From Christensenella sp. UBA1214 (GTDB lineage: Bacteria; Bacillota; Clostridia; Christensenellales; CAG-138): DNA of 5,497 nt. A program made the translations under genes and the position numbers. Below, one piece after another: positions 1-5,494 of the stretch (position 1 is the first letter of the stretch; each line of letters begins with the position of its first letter). Location of the stretch: positions 560 to 6,056 of the forward strand of contig DBXK01000044.1 in NCBI GenBank assembly GCA_002309375.1, written 5' to 3'. Below the pieces are notes generated by a model. The model saw only the letters and a list, made by a program, of their open reading frames with translations. It ran no database searches and was not told where the DNA came from.

Positions 1-702
1 ACCAAGAAGAGCCAGATCTTCTCCACAGCGGCGGACGGCCAGACCAGCGTTGAGATCCACGTCCTCCAGGGCGAGCGCGAGATGGCGCAGTACAATAAAT
101 CCCTCGGTAAGTTCCAGCTCACCGGCATCGCTCCCGCACCCCGCGGCGTACCTCAGATCGAAGTCAGCTTCGATATCGACGCGAACGGCATCGTCCACGT
201 CACTGCGAAGGACCTCGGCACCGGCAATGAGCAGAATATCACCATCACCGCTTCCACTAACCTCAGCGAGGCCGAGATCGACCGCGCTGTGAAGGAGGCG
301 GAGCGCTTCGCGAACGAGGATAAGCAGCGCAAGGAAGAGGTCGAGATCCACAACCGCGCCGACACCCTCGTTTACGAGACCGAGAAGACCATGAAGGAGC
401 TCGGCGACAAGATCGCGGAGAGCGACAAGCAGAAGATCAACGCGGAGATCGAAAGCCTCAAGAACGTTCTGAACGGCAATGACGCCCAGGCGATCAAGGC
501 CCAGACCGAGAAGCTCACCGAGGTCTCCTACGAAGTCTTCGGCAAGATCTATCAGCAGGCACAGCAGGCGCAGGGCGGCGCGCAGGGCTTCGACCCGAAC
601 GCGCAGGGCTTCAACGCGAACGCACAGGGCGGCAGCGCGAACAACGCTAACGACGACGGCGTCGTGGACGCGGATTACGAAGTCGTTGACGACAAGAAAT
701 GA
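1..702 (+). CDS. dnaK: Molecular chaperone DnaK (Hsp70), C-terminal part, 5' truncated by window edge
   Basis: DnaK is the ATP-driven cytosolic Hsp70 that binds exposed hydrophobic peptides, working with DnaJ and GrpE. The frame is open from base 1 and gives 233 residues before TGA. E. coli DnaK has about 638 residues, so roughly 400, including the whole ATPase domain, lie outside. Residues 1-85 of the fragment are the rest of the beta-sandwich substrate-binding domain: HVLQGERE, NKSLGKFQLTGI, APRGVPQIEVSFDIDANGI and HVTAKD are Hsp70 signatures. Residues 88-187 form the helical lid. The tail from about 188 is disordered, rich in Q, G, N and A, contains three 7-residue repeats, and ends in the acidic DDGVVDADYEVVDDKK, equivalent to the conserved EEVKDKK end of bacterial DnaK. 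The next gene is dnaJ, as expected for a chaperone operon. The identification is secure; only the missing 5' part limits the description. Confidence 0.97.
   Translation, partial: TKKSQIFSTAADGQTSVEIHVLQGEREMAQYNKSLGKFQLTGIAPAPRGVPQIEVSFDIDANGIVHVTAKDLGTGNEQNITITASTNLSEAEIDRAVKEAERFANEDKQRKEEVEIHNRADTLVYETEKTMKELGDKIAESDKQKINAEIESLKNVLNGNDAQAIKAQTEKLTEVSYEVFGKIYQQAQQAQGGAQGFDPNAQGFNANAQGGSANNANDDGVVDADYEVVDDKK
580..642 (+). repeat. Three tandem 21-bp units inside the dnaK tail
   Basis: Three consecutive 21-base units (580-600, 601-621, 622-642) encode AQGFDPN, AQGFNAN and AQGGSAN. They keep frame and share GC(G/A)CAGGGC at the start and GAAC at the end. A further AQGG precedes them at residues 190-193. 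They lie in the disordered linker between the helical lid and the acidic C-terminus, where length variation should be tolerated. Confidence 0.8.
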
Positions 703-744
703 TCGCCCCGCTTCTGCGGTCTGAATGCGAACTGATGAACAATA

Positions 745-783
745 ATGAGCCGGGGTGCGGAAAAACGCACTCCCGGCTTGCAT
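745..783 (+). other. Intercistronic hairpin 1 between dnaK and dnaJ
   Basis: Bases 748-759 (AGCCGGGGTGCG) pair with 766-778 (CGCACTCCCGGCT), with one bulged A, around a GAAAAA loop. ATG 745-747 can add three pairs with CAT 781-783 across a two-base bulge. No T-tract follows, so this does not look like an intrinsic terminator. A role in mRNA processing or stability, or in setting the DnaK:DnaJ ratio, is inference. Confidence 0.7.
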
Positions 784-789
784 GTTGAC

Positions 790-809
790 CCGCCGGAGGA
801 TCCCGGCGG
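790..809 (+). other. Intercistronic hairpin 2 upstream of the dnaJ ribosome binding site
   Basis: CCGCCGG (790-796) and CCGGCGG (803-809) form a perfect 7-bp GC-only stem around the hexaloop AGGATC. It ends 12 bases before the dnaJ Shine-Dalgarno GGGAGG (822-827). The loop itself carries an AGGA, but that is too far from the start codon to serve as the ribosome binding site. Confidence 0.65.
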
Positions 810-833
810 AAGAAGGATCATGGGAGGAATACC

Positions 834-2012
834 ATGGCTGCAAAGAGAGATTATTACGAAGTCCTCGGCGTTCAGAAAACGGCGAGCGACGACGAGATCA
901 AGCAGGCTTACCGCAAGCTTGCGAAGAAATACCATCCGGACCTTAACCCGAACGATAAGGAAGCGGAAGAAAAATTCAAGGAAGCGAACGAGGCGTACGA
1001 GGTATTGTCCGATAAGGACAAGCGCGCGAAGTACGATCAATTCGGCCATGCCGCTTTCGATCCCTCCGCGGGCGGCGGCTACGGCTACGGCGCAAGCGGC
1101 TTCGGCGGCTTCTCCGGCTTCTCGAGCGGCGGTTTCTCCGGCACCTTCAACGGCTTCGAGGATATTCTCGGCTCCATGTTCGGCGGCGGGTTCGGCGGCG
1201 GTTCGCGAGCTTCCCGCGCAAATGCGGCGATGGAGGGCGACGACCTCCGCTATAATCTGACGATCACCTTCGAGGAAGCGGCATTCGGCTGCAAGAAGGA
1301 GATCTCCTACCGCAGGGAGGAAAAATGCGCCTCCTGCGGCGGCACCGGCGCGAAGCCCGGCTCATCGACCAAGACCTGCACCAAGTGCGGCGGCACGGGC
1401 CAGATCCGCGTTCAGCAGAACACGATCCTCGGCGCGATGATGAGCACAAGGGAGTGCGACGCCTGCGGAGGCACGGGCAAGATCATCGAACAGCCCTGCG
1501 AAAAATGCCGCGGCACGGGCCGCACGAGCAACCTCATGAAGGTCTCCGTGACGATCCCCGCCGGCATCGACGACGGCCAGACCATCCGCATCGGCGGCAA
1601 GGGCGGCGCGGGCTATAACGGCGGCCCGGACGGCGATCTGCTCGTTTCGATCCGCGTTAAGAACCACAAGCAGTTCATCCGCGAGGGCTTCGACCTTTAT
1701 ATCAATATGACGATCCCGGTCACGACGGCGGTCCTCGGCGGCGAAGTGAAGGTCCCGACCCTCACAGGCGAGGTCAAGTACAATATCCCCGCCGGCACCC
1801 AGAGCGGAACGACCTTCCGCCTCAGAGATCAGGGCGTTCAGAAGCTCCAGCAGCAGGGCAAGGGCGACCTCTACGTGAACGTGACGGTCGATATCCCGAA
1901 GAAGCTGACTGACGAACAGCGCAGGCTCTTCGAGCAGCTTGCCGTAACTTTCGGCACGGAGTACCCGGAGAACAGCTCGATCTTCTCTAAAATGAAAAAG
2001 AAAAAGAAATAA
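834..2012 (+). CDS. dnaJ: Chaperone protein DnaJ (Hsp40, type A)
   Basis: DnaJ is the cytosolic co-chaperone that delivers unfolded clients to DnaK and stimulates its ATPase. The 392 residues match the usual length (about 375-390) and carry all type-A parts. The J domain is at 5-70 with the essential HPD at 34-36. A Gly/Phe region at 79-123 contains the DIF-like segment FEDILGSMF. A zinc-binding domain follows with four CxxCxGxG repeats: C165/C168, C182/C185, C208/C211 and C222/C225, enough for two Zn ions. The two beta-barrel client-binding domains run from about 232, followed by a dimerization region near 355-380. The last residues, KMKKKKK, are unusually lysine-rich. The ATG at 834 is supported by GGGAGG at 822-827 with 6-base spacing and by the standard MAAKRDYYEVLGV start. 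It follows dnaK by 131 bases with no clear promoter between, so cotranscription is likely. Confidence 0.98.
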   Translation: MAAKRDYYEVLGVQKTASDDEIKQAYRKLAKKYHPDLNPNDKEAEEKFKEANEAYEVLSDKDKRAKYDQFGHAAFDPSAGGGYGYGASGFGGFSGFSSGGFSGTFNGFEDILGSMFGGGFGGGSRASRANAAMEGDDLRYNLTITFEEAAFGCKKEISYRREEKCASCGGTGAKPGSSTKTCTKCGGTGQIRVQQNTILGAMMSTRECDACGGTGKIIEQPCEKCRGTGRTSNLMKVSVTIPAGIDDGQTIRIGGKGGAGYNGGPDGDLLVSIRVKNHKQFIREGFDLYINMTIPVTTAVLGGEVKVPTLTGEVKYNIPAGTQSGTTFRLRDQGVQKLQQQGKGDLYVNVTVDIPKKLTDEQRRLFEQLAVTFGTEYPENSSIFSKMKKKKK

Positions 2013-2020
2013 CAAGAACG

Positions 2021-2060
2021 AAGGGGACGGAAACCGGCATTGATTTTCGCCCCCTTTTTT
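2021..2060 (+). terminator. Intrinsic terminator after dnaJ
   Basis: AAGGGG (2021-2026) pairs with CCCCTT (2051-2056). An A-C mismatch and the CG/CG pairs 2028-2029 and 2048-2049 extend the stem. A run of six Ts (2055-2060) follows. The loop of about 18 bases is large, which may weaken termination. Confidence 0.75.
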
Positions 2061-2068
2061 GTTATAAT
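2040..2068 (+). promoter_or_regulatory. Sigma-A-type promoter overlapping the dnaJ terminator
   Basis: TTGATT (2040-2045) is a 4/6 match to the -35 box. It is followed after exactly 17 bases by a perfect TATAAT (2063-2068). Transcription would start near 2075, leaving a leader of about 21 bases that holds GGGAGG at 2084-2089, six bases from the ATG at 2096. The -35 lies in the terminator loop, and the spacer contains the terminator's 3' arm and T-tract. Confidence 0.75.
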
Positions 2069-2095
2069 CGTTTCAGCAAAAACGGGAGGCGTTTT

Positions 2096-2785
2096 ATGGA
2101 AAAGAATATCAAAAAAATCGGCATGATCGTCGCGGTCGAGATCGCGGCCGTTATGAAAAGATACGAGGGCAGGCTCGAGGATGCGAGCGTTCCCGGCTTC
2201 GAGGTCAAACTGCTCCGAACCGAAGATTACGAGCTCTATATCGTCAACAGCGGGGCGGGGGAGATCGCCTCTTCCTCCGCGGTGCAGCTGCTGATCTCGC
2301 ATTTCGGCGTTTCGATGGTCGTCAATTTCGGCGTCGTCGGCGGACTTACGCCGGAGATGAGCGTTGCGAAGCTCGCCGTCGTGACGGACGTCGTGCACTA
2401 TGATTATGACGTTTCGGAGTATCTCGGCTACCGCAAAGCGGTCCATGTCGGCTACCCGACCTGCAATATCCCGGCGACCGAAGCGCTCGTCAAGGCGGCG
2501 CTCGCGATCGAGCTGGATCTGAAGCCCGTGATCTGCGCTTCGGGCGATAAATTCATCGGCAGTCCCGTAAAGAAGCAGGAGCTCCACGATGAATACAATG
2601 CCGATATCTGCGAAATGGAGGCCGCCGGCATCGTGCTGACCTGCAACAGGAACAACGTGCCCTGCCTTCTGATAAAGGCCGTTTCCGATTCAATGGGCGG
2701 CGGCGCGGAGGAATTCGCAAGGGAATTCGAGCGCTGCGCGGATATCTGCCTCGAAACCGTGGATAAGCTGATCAAAACGCTTTGA
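2096..2785 (+). CDS. MTA/SAH nucleosidase-like protein (PNP/UDP phosphorylase fold), altered active site
   Basis: This 229-residue cytosolic protein belongs to the nucleoside phosphorylase/hydrolase fold. It resembles MtnN/Pfs, which cleaves 5'-methylthioadenosine and S-adenosylhomocysteine to adenine plus a thioribose. Length and motif order match E. coli MtnN (about 232 residues): IGMIVAVE at 8-15, NSGAGEIA at 51-58, NFGVVGGL at 77-84, HYDYDVSEYLGY at 101-112, SGDKFI at 149-154, EMEAAGI at 173-179 and KAVSDS at 194-199. M174/E175 (ribose binding) and D198 (general acid) fit the catalytic M173/E174 and D197. By ungapped comparison from memory, catalytic E12 corresponds to A17, S76 to V80 and R193 to K194. 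The reaction is therefore uncertain: a divergent MTA/SAH nucleosidase, another nucleosidase or phosphorylase, or a binding protein are all possible. The start is fixed by GGGAGG at 2084-2089. It has its own promoter and terminators, so it is a single-gene unit. Confidence 0.85.
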   Translation: MEKNIKKIGMIVAVEIAAVMKRYEGRLEDASVPGFEVKLLRTEDYELYIVNSGAGEIASSSAVQLLISHFGVSMVVNFGVVGGLTPEMSVAKLAVVTDVVHYDYDVSEYLGYRKAVHVGYPTCNIPATEALVKAALAIELDLKPVICASGDKFIGSPVKKQELHDEYNADICEMEAAGIVLTCNRNNVPCLLIKAVSDSMGGGAEEFAREFERCADICLETVDKLIKTL

Positions 2786-2804
2786 TCCGTTGGCTCAATG
2801 AACT

Positions 2805-2844
2805 GCGCCGGAGGTCCCGCCTTCGGCGCTTTTGCTTTGTTTTC
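2805..2844 (+). terminator. Intrinsic terminator after the nucleosidase-like gene
   Basis: GCGCCGGAGG (2805-2814) pairs over ten positions (one G-U) with CCTTCGGCGC (2820-2829) around the loop TCCCG. A T-rich tail follows (TTTTGCTTTGTTTT, 2830-2843). It begins about 20 bases after the stop codon. Confidence 0.88.
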
Positions 2845-2852
2845 GCGCCTTT

Positions 2853-2882
2853 AATGCCGCTCCGGGCGGCGTTTTCTTTTTT
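2853..2882 (+). terminator. Second, tandem intrinsic terminator
   Basis: AATGCCGC (2853-2860) pairs over eight positions (one G-U) with GCGGCGTT (2866-2873) around TCCGG. The T-tract TTTTCTTTTTT (2872-2882) follows. It lies 20 bases before the -35 box of the metal operon and would insulate that operon from upstream read-through. Confidence 0.85.
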
Positions 2883-2903
2883 GGGGGAAATTGAAAAAAA
2901 CTG

Positions 2904-2932
2904 TTGACAAACGCAAAAAGGTTGATTATAAT
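2904..2932 (+). promoter_or_regulatory. Consensus sigma-A promoter of the metal efflux operon
   Basis: A perfect TTGACA (2904-2909), a 17-base spacer and a perfect TATAAT (2927-2932) match the housekeeping promoter consensus at every scored base. Transcription should start near 2939, inside the operator. Such a strong core promoter suits a gene set held silent by a repressor and fully opened on induction. Confidence 0.92.
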
Positions 2933-2970
2933 AACACTTGAATAAATGTTCAAATGATAATTTGAACAAG
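2933..2970 (+). promoter_or_regulatory. ArsR/SmtB-type operator with overlapping inverted repeats
   Basis: Site A is centred between 2945 and 2946: TTGAATA (2938-2944), AA, TGTTCAA (2947-2953). Extended to the 12-2-12 layout typical of this regulator family (2933-2958), its arms agree at 9 of 12 positions. Site B is a perfect 9-bp inverted repeat, TGTTCAAAT (2947-2955), GATA, ATTTGAACA (2960-2968). The two sites share the TGTTCAA half. They begin right after the -10 box and cover the predicted start, so a bound repressor would block RNA polymerase. The natural ligand is the repressor encoded next. Confidence 0.83.
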
Positions 2971-2980
2971 GGAGGCAATT

Positions 2981-3337
2981 ATGAGCGATACGGTACCGCA
3001 CTGCGAATCCATTCAGGCGCATGAAGACATAATCAAAAAGGTGATGGAGGAGCTGCCCGACGAGGAGCTGCTTTATGACCTTGCCGAGCTTTTCAAGGTT
3101 TTCGGCGACAGCACGCGCATCAAGATCCTTTATCTGCTTTTCGAAAGCGAGATGTGCGTTTGCGATATCGCGCAGCTGCTGAACATGACCGTTTCGGCGA
3201 TCTCGCATCAGCTCCGCGTTTTGAAGCAATCCCAGCTCGTCCGTTTCAGAAGGGAAGGCAAGACGGTTTTCTACTCGCTTGCGGATGAGCACGTCCGTTC
3301 GATCCTTGCCCAGGGCATGGATCATGTCTGCGAATAA
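2981..3337 (+). CDS. ArsR/SmtB/CadC-family metal-sensing transcriptional repressor
   Basis: This 118-residue dimeric winged-helix protein is predicted to repress its own operon and to leave DNA when metal binds. The core starts at LAELFKVFGDSTRIKILYLL (34-53). The helix-turn-helix is about 61-83, with TVSAISHQLRVLK (70-82) as recognition helix, and the wing REGKTVFYSL is at 91-100. Two metal sites are visible. The alpha-3N type has C59 and C61 in MCVCDIA, plus N-terminal H7, C8 and H14. The alpha-5 type has D102, H104, H115 and E118, with spacing identical to D104/H106/H117/E120 of SmtB. CadC and SmtB sense Cd, Pb or Zn through these sites, so the effector is probably one of them. GGGAGG at 2970-2975, five bases before the ATG, supports the start. 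The HMA gene follows after 15 bases. I cannot choose between the names cadC, smtB, czrA and ziaR. Confidence 0.93.
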   Translation: MSDTVPHCESIQAHEDIIKKVMEELPDEELLYDLAELFKVFGDSTRIKILYLLFESEMCVCDIAQLLNMTVSAISHQLRVLKQSQLVRFRREGKTVFYSLADEHVRSILAQGMDHVCE

Positions 3338-3352
3338 AAGGGGGAAAAGACA

Positions 3353-3574
3353 ATGAAAAAGACTTATAAACTCACAGGCGTCGACTGCGCGAACTGCGCG
3401 GCGAAGATCGAGGACCGCATCGCAAAGCTCGAAGGCGTCAAGGAATGCTCCGTGAATTTCATCATGCAGAAGCTGATCATCGAGGCGGAGGAGCAGGATT
3501 TCGATTCGATCATCGAAAAAGCCTCCGCGATCGCGAAAAAAGTCGACAGGGAAGCGAAGATCACCGCAAAATAA
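3353..3574 (+). CDS. Free-standing heavy-metal-associated (HMA) domain protein, putative metal chaperone
   Basis: This 73-residue soluble protein consists of a single ferredoxin-like HMA domain. The metal loop GVDCANC (9-15) has ligands C12 and C15. An Asp directly before CxxC is typical of the Zn/Cd/Pb pump domains, whereas copper chaperones usually have MxCxxC. The rest fits the fold: helix AAKIEDRIAKLEGV, then strands ECSVNFIMQ and KLIIEAE. It is translated from AAGGGGG at 3338-3344, eight bases before the ATG, and lies 15 bases after the repressor gene. The ATPase begins six bases after its stop in the same reading frame, and that ATPase lacks the N-terminal HMA domain usual in CadA/ZntA. 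The protein therefore looks like the detached metal-binding domain of the pump, passing metal to it or tuning it. A readable stop or a sequencing error at 3572-3574 is the alternative. Confidence 0.9.
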   Translation: MKKTYKLTGVDCANCAAKIEDRIAKLEGVKECSVNFIMQKLIIEAEEQDFDSIIEKASAIAKKVDREAKITAK

Positions 3575-3580
3575 ACCCGT

Positions 3581-5446
3581 ATGAAGAACGTTTCGAAAAG
3601 GGAACTGATCACAATAATCCTCGGCGCGCTGATTCTTGCCGCCGCTGTTGCGGTGGATAAGCTCCTGCCGGATTTCCCCTGGTACGCAAGGCTCGCTCTC
3701 TATCTTGCGGCGTATATCGTGCTCGGCCTCGAGATCATCATCGACGCTGTCCGCGGGATCTTCCACGGCGAGCTGCTCGACGAGAATTTCCTGATGGCAG
3801 CCGCTTCGATCGGCGCGCTCGCGATCGGCGAAAGGCTCGAGGGCGTGCTCGTAATGCTGCTTTACCGCATCGGCGAGCTGCTGCAGTCCGTCGCCGTCGG
3901 AAGGAGCCGCGACGCCGTTTCAAAGCTCATGGATATCTGCCCGGAAAGCGTCGAGCTCGTTACGGCGGACGGAACCGAGACGGTCGAGCCGGAAAGCGTG
4001 CACATCGGCGACGTATTCATCGTGCGGGCGGGGGAGAGGATCCCGATCGACGGCGTTATCCTCGAAGGCAGCTCCGGCCTCAATACCGCGGCGCTGACCG
4101 GTGAATCCATGCCCGTCGACGTCGGCCCCGGCGACCGCGTGCAGTCCGGCTGCATCAATATAAACGGCGTTCTGCGCGTCCGTGCCGAATGCGTGCATGA
4201 AGATTCGACCGTCAGCAGGATGCTGGAGCTGATCGAAGGCGCGGCGGCGAGGAAATCCAAAAGCGAAAAATTCATCACGAAATTCGCCCGCTGGTACACT
4301 CCGAACGTCGTCATCCTCGCCGTGCTGCTCGCCGTGATCCCGCCGCTCCTCTTCAAAGGCGAATGGAGCGACTGGATCTACCGTGCGCTGAACTTCCTCG
4401 TCATTTCCTGCCCCTGCGCGCTCGTGATCTCCGTCCCGCTGACCTTCTTCAGCGGCATCGGCGCGGCAAGCAAAAAGGGCGTCCTCGTGAAGGGCTCGAA
4501 CAGCCTTGAAACGCTCGCGAAATGCGGCACTGCCGTTTTCGACAAGACCGGAACCCTGACCCGCGGAACGTTCAGTATCGAATCCATGCTTCCAGCAGAT
4601 GGATTTTCCGATGACGAACTGCTTTATTACACCGCGGCGGCGGAGCGCTTTTCAACGCATCCCCTCGCCGTCTGCATAAAGGAAACATATAATAAAAAGA
4701 ACGGCGAATACGCTTCCGCGCTCGAGCATGAGGAGCTTGCGGGCCGCGGCGTCAGCGCCGTTGCGGACGGCAAAAAGGTCTTTGCCGGCAATCTCCGCCT
4801 GATGCGCGAAAACGGTATTGAAGCCGCCGAGCCCGATTCGATCGGCACAGTGATCCATACCGCAGTGGACGGCAAATACGCCGGCTGCATCGTGATCGCG
4901 GATGAATTGAAGGATGATTCCGCAAGGGCGATCGCGGAGCTCAAAAAGGCGCACGGCGTGAAGAGCGTGATGCTGACAGGCGACCGGAAGCGCATCGGCG
5001 AGCAGATCGCCGCAAAGCTCGGCCTCGACGGAGTTTATACGGAGCTGCTGCCCGAGGATAAGGTCGGCAACCTTGAAAAGATCATTGCCGAAAGCGCCAA
5101 GAACCGTACCGTCGCATATGTCGGCGACGGCATCAACGATGCGCCGGTCATCGCCCGCGCGGACGTCGGGATCGCGATGGGCGGCCTCGGCTCGGACGCC
5201 GCGATCGAGGCGGCGGATATCGTGCTGATGGACGATAAGGTCTCGAAGCTCCCGCTCGCGATCAGGACCGCGAAGCGCACCGTCGGAATCGCGAAGCAGA
5301 ACATCATCTTCGCCCTCGCCGTCAAATTCGCGGTGCTGATCCTCGGCGCGCTCGGCTATGCGCAGATGTGGATGGCGATCGTCGCGGACGTAGGCGTCTG
5401 CCTGCTCGCCGTGCTGAACGCGATGCGCGCGATGAAAACAGAATAA
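3581..5446 (+). CDS. cadA: P1B-2-type heavy-metal (Zn/Cd/Pb) translocating ATPase without N-terminal HMA domain
   Basis: This is a 621-residue inner-membrane pump exporting divalent soft metals with ATP. About eight membrane segments are visible: 9-26, 36-56, 67-83 and 86-103 before the actuator domain, 240-258 and 264-290 around the ion site, and 572-592 and 596-613 at the end. Key motifs are TGES at 173-176 (dephosphorylation), CPC at 277-279 (metal ligands), DKTGT with phosphorylated D321, HP at 360-361 and GRG at 388-390 (ATP binding), TGD at 466-468 and GDGINDAP at 515-522. K582 and D603 keep the 21-residue spacing of K693/D714 in ZntA, which points to Zn/Cd/Pb rather than Cu. Family members usually have 700 or more residues; the shortfall is the missing HMA domain, encoded just upstream. 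No Shine-Dalgarno precedes the ATG, and the upstream stop is only six bases away in the same frame, so translation probably depends on reinitiation. The exact metal cannot be read from sequence, and zntA would be an equally fair name. Confidence 0.95.
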   Translation: MKNVSKRELITIILGALILAAAVAVDKLLPDFPWYARLALYLAAYIVLGLEIIIDAVRGIFHGELLDENFLMAAASIGALAIGERLEGVLVMLLYRIGELLQSVAVGRSRDAVSKLMDICPESVELVTADGTETVEPESVHIGDVFIVRAGERIPIDGVILEGSSGLNTAALTGESMPVDVGPGDRVQSGCININGVLRVRAECVHEDSTVSRMLELIEGAAARKSKSEKFITKFARWYTPNVVILAVLLAVIPPLLFKGEWSDWIYRALNFLVISCPCALVISVPLTFFSGIGAASKKGVLVKGSNSLETLAKCGTAVFDKTGTLTRGTFSIESMLPADGFSDDELLYYTAAAERFSTHPLAVCIKETYNKKNGEYASALEHEELAGRGVSAVADGKKVFAGNLRLMRENGIEAAEPDSIGTVIHTAVDGKYAGCIVIADELKDDSARAIAELKKAHGVKSVMLTGDRKRIGEQIAAKLGLDGVYTELLPEDKVGNLEKIIAESAKNRTVAYVGDGINDAPVIARADVGIAMGGLGSDAAIEAADIVLMDDKVSKLPLAIRTAKRTVGIAKQNIIFALAVKFAVLILGALGYAQMWMAIVADVGVCLLAVLNAMRAMKTE

Positions 5447-5461
5447 AAAAACAAGAACCGT

Positions 5462-5494
5462 TCCCGCCGCTTTGTAAACGGCGGGGTTTCTTTT
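5462..5494 (+). terminator. Intrinsic terminator of the metal efflux operon
   Basis: CCCGCCG (5463-5469) pairs perfectly with CGGCGGG (5479-5485), extended by a T-G pair (5462/5486), around a nine-base loop. TTTCTTTT (5487-5494) follows. It starts 16 bases after the ATPase stop codon and closes the three-gene operon. Confidence 0.9.

Noticed and set aside
705..720. Small hairpin CCGC-TTCT-GCGG right after the dnaK stop
   Set aside because: A 4-bp stem without a T-tract is too weak to call a terminator or regulatory site.
785..813. TTGACC at 785-790 as a possible -35 box for a separate dnaJ promoter
   Set aside because: No -10-like hexamer follows at 16-18 bases (the site reads GGAAGA), and a GC-rich hairpin fills the spacer.
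745..1260. A + strand open frame starting in the dnaK-dnaJ gap and overlapping dnaJ in another frame
   Set aside because: The product is arginine/serine/alanine-rich without motifs, and it overlaps the J domain coding region, which is certain. There is no credible ribosome binding site.
1362..2587. Long - strand open frames (1362-2015 and 1871-2587) opposite dnaJ and the nucleosidase-like gene
   Set aside because: They are antisense to well-identified genes, have low-complexity composition, and carry no domain I can recognize. They are treated as shadows.
2795..3766. A 323-codon open frame on the - strand covering the repressor and HMA genes
   Set aside because: It lies opposite two genes with clear motifs and ribosome binding sites, shows no recognizable family, and is expected from the biased codon use of the sense strand. 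It also runs across two terminators and the promoter.
2011..5460. The 9-mer AACAAGAAC occurs just before two terminators (2011-2019 and 5450-5458)
   Set aside because: Many repeated 9-mers are expected by chance in 5.5 kb, and no longer similarity surrounds the two copies.
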